A DNA stretch of 64,000 nucleotides from Symbiodinium natans (lineage: Eukaryota > Sar > Dinophyceae > Suessiales > Symbiodiniaceae). Both the position numbers and the translations under genes were made by a program. How positions within the stretch are numbered: position 1 is the stretch's first letter; the number at the start of each line of letters is the position of its first letter. A model generated the notes under the pieces. It did not search any database and was not told the DNA's origin. It was given only the letters and a program-made list of their open reading frames with translations. The stretch lies in the NCBI GenBank assembly GCA_905221605.1, contig CAJNDS010001391.1:196501-260500 (forward strand), written 5' to 3'. This document shows positions 55,740 to 64,000 of the stretch, piece after piece.

Positions 55740-57705
55740 TCGGAGCTTCGTGCCGAGCCTGTACCAGGCTTTGTGGTCCTCGGCGTCGATGCCCAGCGCT
55801 GCCTCAGAGGCGTCCTCCGCTTGCACGGCGATCGGAGGGTTGGAGGGCTGGAGGGATGGAGGAAGCTGCTGCTCTGCGTGCGGCGGAGGGGAGGTTTGGG
55901 AGGGACAGAGGGAGTGCACTCGGGTCCAGCGCCGTCTGGAACAGTTCCAGCTTCAGCGCCGCCTGCGCTTTGTTCCTTGCCCGTGAGCACGCCGGAGCAT
56001 CAGAGAGCCGGGTGGCCGGACGACCCAGAAACAGGCCAGGTTCACTTCAGGCAGGCCAGGTGGTAGTCTTTGAGCCACTTCTCCTCGTTCTTCAGATGCC
56101 TGGCCACCTCTCACAAAGGTGAGTCTTCAAACCATTTTCAAGAATCATATTCAATTCGCGAATTGTCCTCTTGTGCTGGTATTGGCATCAATCGACACAA
56201 ATCATGCTACTCCGTGGCTGCGCGGCTCTGGCACGCGAAAGGGGGCAAACACCGTGGCCTGGCCTTCCACTTCTTCATGGCATCATCTGCTTGAGAGTAG
56301 ATGTGCAAGGCCTCCCCCCGCATCTCTAACTCTACGATGCAACTAACCGCTCGTAAATAAATGTAAGGAGCTGCCTTGAAGGAAGAGGCTTGAAGAGGCT
56401 TGAGAAGGGCAAGGCTGGCCTCCTCGTAGAGGCCTTCCTGAAACTTGAGGTTGCCCTCGCGCTTGCACTCCTTGCACGACACATCACGGTCGCAGAAGGC
56501 TTGTGATACGTTGGCAGAGGGGGGAGATTTTCAGCATATTGCAGCATCCTGCGCGTACTCCAGTACATGCTTCAAGGTGTGAATGTCGATGCTCTGCGGA
56601 AGAATTTCCTTCTTCTTCTCTTCCTCAGACGTCCACACATCTCTGCAAGGCGTACAGGACCCCTCCTCCTACAGATGACCTCAGAACTGGACAGCTTCTG
56701 ACATTGCCTTGCATTGGGCATGCCTTGGAGCGATGCCAAGCAATGCTGGATGCCAGCTGAATTGCAGCAAGAGGCCACGCCGCTATGCTGTGCAAATGCT
56801 GTGAAAATGCTCGGCCAAGCTGAGCCAGGCTCCACTCTTTCTCCATATCTGCCATTCGCTCCTGAGGCACCGAAAAGCCCTCCACGTCTCATCTCACTGA
56901 AGACCTGGCGGGTGCCTCTCCACCTGCTTGAAAGTTCTCGCGCATCTTGCGCAGCTGATCTGCAGTCCTTGGCATATGGGCCTCCCGCCCCCCTATTACC
57001 CTCCGCTCCCCTCGGTAGCGTCAAGACTTGCGCATGAGCACTGAAGTAAGGGCCCCACGCGCCATCTCGGAGCTTCTCCTTGAAATCCTTCTGTTTCTTT
57101 GAACACTCGTCATAGATCATCCACCTAACTGGCGATGCGGATGTTGTTTCGGACCGGTCTTGACATGTTGGACTGCGAGACATTTGAGACGCCAGCAGAT
57201 AATCCTCCACAAACCTGATGTGAAACATAGGCGCGATCAGCTTCTTCAGGTCAGCTGGTGCTTCCTCTCAAAGGGAAGCAAAACTAAAAATCAGGTTAAA
57301 ATCACCCGTGCCAAAAGGCTTTTTTCAGCGTGCGCTATTAAAACGTGCGAAGTCGGCGAAGTCGGCGAATCTCCTCCAGGGCATCGGCCAGCAAGCGACG
57401 GTGCTCTGCCCTTTCCTTCGGATAAAGCTCTGCTGTCAAGATCCGCCCCATGCAGCCCATGCGCTCGCACTTCACTCCTCGACTACTCTTCGCTCTTCCA
57501 GCCACTGGCGCTTCTTCTCCTCAAGATGGGCCACATGGAGATTGGACACAGTTGCCACCATGTTTGGCCACAGCTTACGACTGGAGATGTAGCGGCATTC
57601 ATACGGCATTCATACATCTGCCGTGCTCCTGCAGGCGCCTCTCTGCTTGGTATGCCGCCTTGGCATCTGGTCTTCGCATAAACTCATTCCAGAATGCCTG
57701 CCAGT
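55740..57705 (-). CDS. TPR-repeat protein, partial
   Basis: Minus-strand exons: 57705-57640 AFWNEFMRRPDAKAAYQAER; about 57528-57490 EEKKRQWLEERR; about 57455-57345 ELYPKERAEHRRLLADALEE, continuing in an Arg/Leu-rich helix; about 57213-57172 FVEDYLLASQMSRS; about 57125-57050 MIYDECSKKQKDFKEKL; 56640-56531 DVWTSEEEKKKEILPQS with HTLKHVLEYAQDA; about 56482-56410 CKREGNLKFQEGLYEEAS; about 56380-56260 YIYLRAVSCIVELEMRGEAL; about 55825-55745 ASEAALGIDAEDHKAWYRLG. The last three match successive TPR helices (K--GN--F--G-Y-EA, then AL-IDPE--KA-YR-G). It is probably a co-chaperone-like or scaffold protein; the specific family is unknown. Confidence 0.6.
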
Positions 57706-57829
57706 GGAGACTCTGCACATCGCAACTGCACTGTCTGCAGACACTATGCAGTGTCTGCATCTTTTGCCGTGTCTGCATCTCCTGCCTTCGAATGTCACAG
57801 AACCCTAAGAGCTAATTCCCCAAAGTGGC

Positions 57830-59420
57830 CGATTCCTGCGAAAGCATGCTCTTGATGGACTGCCTGGCTGTTGATGTCCCCTTGCGCCATCTGTGCCATG
57901 CTCTCAGCAGGCCAAGCGACTGGCTTGGGGGGGCTTGCCGTTTGGCATGGTTTCAGTTTGGGCTGTTACAACAGTTTGGGGCTTTGGGAGGTTCAGGAGG
58001 TTCAGGGCTGAGGGGTAGAGGCTGAATAGGGCTCGTAACGACGATGTAGTATCTTACAATTTCTTCTTACCATTCTTCCTCTTCCTTGTCATTGTCTTCT
58101 ACGCGCGTCTTTGCCATGACTTTCAGCTGAACTAAGTGGCTCAGCTGGAGGGACTCTCAACAGCGGCTTCTGGCATCTGCACGATTTGGCTCGACACACA
58201 TCTCGATTTAAGAGCTCCTGTTTCTGGCCTTTGACAGAGACAGCTCCTCTCTGCGAGGCTACAGAAACGTTGCGAGGTCGGTCAAGACCCTGGGTGCCCG
58301 TCGCTTCCTCGCTCGTGCCCCAGGTGCCTCCGTGCCCAAACACGCCAACCCAATTGCCAGCGGCATCTGTGCCTGGGCAGGGCTCGCACACAGCTGCACA
58401 TGGAAACGCAAAGGGTTGGCGCGCCAACATGTCTTGCCCTGAAACAGCTGGGAATTCAGAATGACCGGCCTTCATCGGATACGGGTGTATGGCAGCAGGG
58501 GGCATGGGAGACCTCGGTCAAACCCAATATCTGCCTTGGATTGCCTTGGTATACTGGTAAACTGATGTGTCACTGTCGAGTGCCCAACACTGAAGGAGGA
58601 ACAGACGACACTGGAACTCCATAGACGTACTTCTCCAAATTGGCCTTAGCAGATTTGAAACCTTTTGCTGCAGAATGCTGCTAACTGATGGTTGAACTGA
58701 TGGCGCCTGCGCCTGCTCTGCCTGAAGAGCAGCCAGGTTTGTGTTTTGCGCCATGGCAATTGCCTGGACATTCAGCGGGTGAAGGGAGATCAGCTGGTCG
58801 AAGCAAATCGTGGCTTCAGCCTGCGCAGCTGCTTGCTTGGCAGCGGCAGAGGCCGCTTTAGCTGCTGCCACCGCTTTGAGCCCCATGGCACCTGCGATGG
58901 CCAACGCCTACCTGAAACTGCCTCGAACTACTGCATCTCATCCTTTCATCCGAGATAACAACAAAGCCAGAAGATTCGCACCCACCGCGCCTGCAATAGT
59001 CATGTCGATCGGCCTGAGTTGCTGTCGATGAATGCTTGCGACTGCCGCTTCGGGATCATTCTTACTTGAAAAAAGAAAAGAGACTCTGCGTCGCCGAGGA
59101 CCAAGCATGGCTCCGACAAGTTGTGAGCGGCGCACAGAGCTGCGCGCGCGGAAGGAGCGCCGGGATGCTTAAAGTCGTAAACCGGCTTGCAATGCTTCAT
59201 TCGTTGGTACGACATGTCTGTGAACTTGCGACCATCGACCCTCGGGATGCCAAGAACGGCACGTTTTTCCGTACAGTGACAGGTGTATCCTGAATATCGC
59301 ATAACCCTAACCCTCTTTGGGTCTAGGGCTTCGAGCATGAACTCAACCAACAAGGCACGTGAAGGTGCCAAGCAATGAAGCATGCAACGCAAAGACTTCC
59401 GGCTTCCAAGCATTCATGCA
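57830..59420 (-). other. Possible further gene(s), low confidence
   Basis: Two coding-like segments on the minus strand. At about 59330-59010 an uninterrupted frame contains ALDPKRVRVMRYSGYTCHC and later SQAFIDSNSGRST. At about 58890-58665 an alanine-rich helix AAAKAASAAAKQAAAQAEAT is followed by FDQLISLHPLNVQAIAMAQN. They could be exons of one protein or chance frames; no family was recognised. Confidence 0.3.
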
Positions 59421-59534
59421 AAAAAATCCAACAAACACTCTTCTTTCATGGCTTCTAACATCGTCTTGCGAGTTTAAATCCTGATATCACACGAGTGTAG
59501 ACAACTGCAAAGCAATCGGCTTTAGGGGGGTTGC

Positions 59535-59632
59535 ACACATACATATAATATACATATATATATATATTATATATATATATATGGATATATATATATATAT
59601 ATATAATATACATATATATATATATATATAAA
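59535..59632. repeat. (AT)n-rich block
   Basis: ATATAT/TATATA runs with local palindromes, followed by C run 59639-59648 and GGTACC at both sides of it. Confidence 0.9.
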
Positions 59633-59697
59633 GGGTACCCCCCCCCCCCGGTACCTAGGTCCAATTGTTCCCCGCCTCAGGTACCGGGTTTAGGGCT

Positions 59698-59979
59698 ACG
59701 AAAGTGTTGTACTGTCCCTTAAAAACCAATCCCAGAAGCCGAATATGCCGTACTGTCCCTAAAAAACCTAAAATTCCAATTCTGGAGGCCTATGCAGACA
59801 GGCCCTCCTCAAAAGATTGGTTTTTTAGGGACAGTACGGCACTTTGAAGGCCTGAGGTGCTGAAAGTGCTGTACTGTCCCTAAAAAACCAATCCCAGAAG
59901 CCGAAAGTGCCGTAGTGTCCCTAAACAGCCTAAAAATCCAATTCTGGAGGCCTATGCGGACAGGCCCTCCTCAAAAGCA
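59698..59979. repeat. Duplicated ~117-bp unit with inverted core (foldback element)
   Basis: The unit 59698-59815 recurs at 59862-59978 (shared words TACTGTCCCT, ACCAATCCCAGAAGCCGAA, AATTCTGGAGGCCTATG, ACAGGCCCTCCTCAAAAG). Between them, 59815-59843 is the reverse complement of 59865-59893 with one mismatch. A 29-bp stem with a ~21-nt loop can therefore form. This suggests a small foldback or MITE-like element. Confidence 0.85.
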
Positions 59980-60007
59980 TAGTCCGTCAGTTATTCGGCA
60001 GGTAGAA

Positions 60008-60090
60008 AAAAAGCAATAACATACGTTATACAATGACATGTCAGTATGTGAAACTGACATGTCATTGTATAACGTATGCTATTGCTTTTT
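60008..60090. repeat. Near-perfect 38-bp hairpin
   Basis: Arm 60008-60045 and arm 60053-60090 pair at 37 of 38 positions around the 7-nt loop ATGTGAA. The arms are AT-rich, unlike the flanks. It could be a MITE, or the template of a small-RNA precursor. Confidence 0.9.
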
Positions 60091-60279
60091 AATTTTTACT
60101 TTTCACGCCAGGCCGGCGGCAGGTAGATCGTCCGTCTCACCCTCCCGCAGCTGCACCCAAACATGCGACAAGGCCTGGAGACTCAAGCTCGGCTCTCAGA
60201 GGCGCTCGTCTCTCCTCTCTTCTTTCCGAGTCTTTCGTTTTCCCCCTCCTTTTTTGGCCGCTCTTTCTGTCTCCGCACC

Positions 60280-61405
60280 CCCCCGCCTCGGCTGCGGGCT
60301 GTCGCTGCACTGGCTGCCAGGAGAGCATCGGCAGCAGGAAGCTCGCCATCTGCCCACAGCTTTTGCAAGGCTGGGAAGAGAAGGGAAAAGGTATAGAGGA
60401 ATCGGGCAGAGGAATCTGGGCAGGCCGAGAGGAGGCCAGGCCGAGGCAGATGAACAGCGGGGGCCTCTGCAGCTTCCGCCTCCTCCCAGCGGTACTTCTC
60501 TCGGAGGACTTCCTCCAAAGGCCACATCCTGCCAGGGCTCTGCCCGCACAAAAAGAAAGTACGAAAACATATTGTGGAACAGGCGGGAGCGCTTCAGCTT
60601 CTTGATGTGCTTGAGTTTTGCCGCATTGGTGAAAAAGTCCTCCGGCCACTCTGACACACTGACTTCTCTATATACATCATGTACAGTTTACAGAGTTTAC
60701 GGAGTGTTCCCGGCGGCTGCTCGGCCTTGGAATATCTCCCAGACAGCGCGAACTCCTGGGGGGTTCACGTAAAACACCGAACATATGCAGTCGAACCCAT
60801 GTTGCGCAAAGTTTTTGGCGCAGGAGAGCAGGCGGAGAGCAGGCGGAGCAGATGACATTCAGAGAGGCAAGATGAGGCGCTGGCCTTCGGCGGCAAATCC
60901 CCGAGCAGCTCAGCCACGAGGGCAAGGTGGTCTTCCTCTCGATTCCAGTCCTAACGAGTTCGAATCCAGTTCGAACTTGCGAGGCCCGCTTGGCAAAACA
61001 AATCGTGAACATCCTACCCCGACATGGAGCCATCCAGTGCGCCATTGCATGCTTGAGATGCTCGCATCCCCCTTCTTTGGGTCGAAGAGGTAGTCGCCCG
61101 TTGCGAGCTCAAAGAACATGCACGCGGCACTCCAGACCTAGACGTTCCGAGACACTTGCGCTCAGCTTGTGGAAGCTTGAAGCCTTGCTACTGAAAGATG
61201 CAGTTGGGCCAAGCGGGCCACGTCCGCAGTTTCATCCCACTTGGCCCCTATGATGACCTGCCAAGATTCGTCTCCCTGCCCTATGCTCGCAACCGAAAGC
61301 AACCGTGAACCCAAGCCGAACTTCTCAAGCATCGCAAAAACAACGCGTGCAGGGACACCTCGGGAGATCGATACTGGCGGGTCTGAATGTCATCAGTGAC
61401 AGGAT
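60280..61405 (-). CDS. SR-protein kinase (SRPK-like), 5' partial
   Basis: The C-terminal lobe of a Ser/Thr kinase that phosphorylates RS-domain splicing factors. Minus-strand exons: 61405-61355 ANNPVTDDIQTRQYRSPE, the SRPK activation segment; 61252-61216 VIIGAKWDETADV; about 61130-61068 WSAACMFFELATGDYLF with DPKKG; about 60950-60885 EEDHLALVAELLGDLP; about 60760-60731 LSGRYSK; about 60640-60595 FFTNAAKLKHIKKLK; about 60535-60480 WPLEEVLREKYRW; about 60375-60310 MASFLLPMLSWQP. The ELATGDYLFDP and DHLA-ELLG signatures are specific to SRPKs. The N-lobe, catalytic HxD loop and DFG-type exon must lie upstream of 61405, or are absent; they were not found. Confidence 0.85.
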
Positions 61406-61409
61406 TGTT

Positions 61410-64000
61410 TGCCTCACAGAGGCAACAGGGGACAGGGAGAGGTGTGGCCCGCATCTTCAGCTGTTGCCCAGAAGTGAGGAGAGGGAGGGACAGGGAGGGA
61501 CATAGAGAGATGCAAAAAGCGGAGAGAGCGAGCAAAGAGAGCGAGTGCTGGCGGAGACACGGTCCTATGCAACTTTTTTCAAGGTGCCACCTTCATCTGG
61601 GTTGCCGTCACTATGCTGGCACGGATTGCTGTGTGCTGTGTGCTTCTCTTTGTGGAAGCACCACAGGTGGTGTGAGTGGATGTGTGAGAGCTCACCATGA
61701 CCCGACTCTACATCAGTGACCAGAGCTCCGAATCGAGATTTCACCCTCAGGCCCTTGGCCCTAGCTGCCTGGGGATAGAACCATAGAAGTAGAGGCAAAT
61801 AGAGGGCTTCAAAGTCTGAGTCCTCACCGTGCTGCAATCTGCTATTGCCACTGCCGTCCACTCCATCCACTCCATTCCGTTGCTCGAGATGAATCGAGCA
61901 CCAGCGCCACCTGTATGCAACGTCGGGAGCGACGCGGTACGATGCGCCAGACGTCTGTACGCTGGGCAAATCTCTGAGTCCGGGATTTGTCCGGTTCCCC
62001 AGCGGCGCACTTTCAGGATGATATCATGGAGCAACCAACAAAACATGATGAAACAACGGTGACGGCGGTAACATACCAAAAGTTAATGTACGGCTGATAA
62101 GGAGCTAGCCTTTCCATTCGTCCAGTGCGCAAAAGGGAACACCCAAAATTGATTTGAATTCTGTTCAGCAACGGTATGCCATGACCCCCCAATGGCCTGT
62201 AGCAGGGTCAGACAAGCAACACTGTGCTAAGTTGGGCTGCACGCTTTGGCATGTCATGCTTCGCGGCACCTTCAAAAGCTCGGGGTGAGCTGGTGACCTC
62301 AGGGTTGAAGCATGCGGAAGGGCCGAAAGAGCTTGCTCCAGACTCTAGGCAACTCTAGTCACCTTTGTCTTTACAGACGATGTCACTATGTCGCAGTTGG
62401 CTAAGTGCTGGAGTGAAAGCATCAGGGCAGCTTCCACAGCGCTTCTAATACTTGCAGCACTTGCCAAGTTTGTACACGATCCGAAGATCTGGCGGGATAC
62501 TGGCTCCGACATGTCAGAGGCGCGTCCTGAAAAGATGGGCAGAATGTGCCCCCGAATCTACGAGGGATGACTTTCGACCGGAGCCAGCATGACGAAGGCT
62601 GTGCCGGACCGACTCAAGAAGCATTCGCAGCGTTGATGCTGTGCCAGCTTGGTGTGCTCTAGGCAAGCCTTCTATTCTTTGCAAAACAAACAATCGTGGG
62701 CATTGGGCCAGCAAGGTGCTGACGATACAGCCTACGCAAGCTCGCAACTGCACAGCCGTGCTGCGAAAATTCAAACTGTTCTGCAGGGCACTCCATGCTT
62801 CGCATGAGTTCCGAAGCGATGTCGCCTGCGCCTCTTGCATTGCTTTCGAAGCATGGCTTTTTTTCACTCTCTCGAATATTGCGGATTGCTAACATCAGAC
62901 CCAACGGGGATCCTGTGTGCCTGCCATCATGGCGTATGGGGGCCAGCAGGGAGGCCTGCAAAAGGGACCCCTAAAGCCTCAACAATCGGTCTCACGAGGG
63001 GTCCCACCCAAAGAAACACCGCTTTTCGCAACGTCAAGAAGCTAAGAAGCCTCAGCCTTGGGTCTTAAGGACTAAGCGGAGAACGCGGAAGGCGCATGAT
63101 AGCAGAGAAGTCACTTCATTGGCTTGACTTGGGGTCCAGGCCACATCTTGTGAACTCACTGGGCATGGCCGTTGAAAAACTCGGCATGAAGTTTATTGAG
63201 TGCAAACCATCGCGACCTCTGCGATATCTCGAAAACCACGTACGAGTACATCCCGATTGAACCCCCTACACCGCTCTGAAAACATTCGGTATCAGCGGGC
63301 TGTGCTCAGTTCTCCTGACCAGGGAGGCACTCGAAGACTCGAAAAGAGCAGTGAGAATGAGAGAGAAGTGCACCAAGCAAGAGGACTGCAAAAAGCGCCC
63401 CCTTCCCCCCCAAGTTCCGAAGACGAAGCGCCTCTCAGCTCCCAGCCGGAGCCGACTGCGCCTTTAATCAACGGCTCCTCACGCTTCGCAGCGAAGCAGC
63501 GAAGCTAAGGGTGCTACGGTGCTACCTCGAGGAGCTGCTCCAGGGTAAGAAGAATTCAGAAAGGCACTAGAAACTAGCTAGCCAACAACAGCAGCCATGA
63601 AGCTCTGAAGTGTTGTAACAAGACGAAAAAAACCAACAAACAAAAACACAGCCTGAGAGAAAGCCAAGAAAGCCAAGCGCAGACAAAACCAGACCTAAAA
63701 GCCGCCTAAGGAGGCAAGGAGACGAAAGCTCCCCCACATTCTATAAGAAAGAAGTACTGAGGCGAGTTGGGGAGGGGGAGCGGTGCTCCCTTCTTCGTTG
63801 CAGTGCACAGCGCGCGCTCCTGGCAAGGTTGTCAACCGTCTGTGCGAGGCCCCACCTGAGTGCCAAAAAAATGTTCTCAACCACGATCTGCGGGGGCTAA
63901 GACGAAGATGATCTAAGCTCAGGCTTTTTGGCCTTTTGGGAGTCTTTCTGAAGGTCTCAGCAGCCGGCGGCCCTTAGGTACCTGCACATCAGACAATAAG
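61410..64000. other. Stretch without recognised gene
   Basis: This is expected to hold the 5' exons of the SRPK-like gene, but none could be identified. Several short frames occur (for example minus 61747-62079 and plus 62641-62892). No repeats beyond short GGGAGGGACA-type words near 61480-61500 were seen. Confidence 0.45.

Noticed and set aside
62461..62492. Minus-strand IVYKLGK as an SRPK N-lobe (KLGWG) exon
   Set aside because: The match is only a few residues, the glycine loop is not continued and no splice sites fit.

Overview
The window looks like nuclear DNA of a dinoflagellate, most like a Symbiodiniaceae/Suessiales genome. The evidence is: very small exons with GT, GC and probably GA 5' splice sites and AG|G acceptors; recognisable genes all on one strand; abundant GC-rich LINE remnants; interstitial TTTAGGG-type repeats; and a spliced-leader-like sequence inside an LTR. 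No species can be named. Nothing bacterial was seen: no operons, no tRNA or rRNA genes, no CRISPR.

Layout. 1-9.6 kb: two arrays of a palindromic 'AAAAGTGGCTTTT' satellite flank telomere-like repeats, and an apparently intact 7.3-kb LTR retrotransposon (minus strand) is inserted into those repeats. It has identical-looking 287-bp LTRs, a CCCTA target duplication, a half-tRNA-Met-type primer site and a polypurine tract. It encodes a large CCCH zinc-finger, gag-like protein and a lysine-rich protein, but no recognisable protease, integrase or reverse transcriptase. 9.6-18.4 kb: a graveyard of several LINE copies whose C-terminal region resembles a restriction-like endonuclease, including a nested, TSD-flanked, 5'-truncated insertion, plus a 380-bp (TG)n array. 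18.4-25.4 kb: mostly unannotatable DNA with polypyrimidine microsatellites and one coding-looking proline/glutamine-rich segment.

25-61 kb: a minus-strand (unidirectional) gene cluster found by joining short in-frame exons. It contains a sulfotransferase-like gene with a cysteine-rich N-terminal region (27.0-25.4 kb), a long-chain acyl-CoA synthetase in about 29 recognised exons (36.8-28.6 kb), an unidentified gene (40.6-38.3 kb), a CAX-type Ca2+/H+ antiporter (49.5-46.1 kb), an RRM/RS splicing-factor-like gene (52.7-50.9 kb), an unidentified gene (54.6-53.4 kb), a TPR protein (57.7-55.7 kb) and an SR-protein kinase (61.4-60.2 kb). Introns hold microsatellites, decamer minisatellites and interstitial telomere-like arrays. 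59.5-60.1 kb carries AT-rich DNA, a duplicated foldback element and a near-perfect 38-bp hairpin. 61.4-64 kb has no recognised gene.

The cluster has no shared pathway. The SR-type splicing factor and the SR-protein kinase do belong to one process (mRNA splicing control) and lie about 8 kb apart. Exon boundaries were read by eye from frame and family similarity, so all are provisional; where an N-terminus was not found the gene is called partial.
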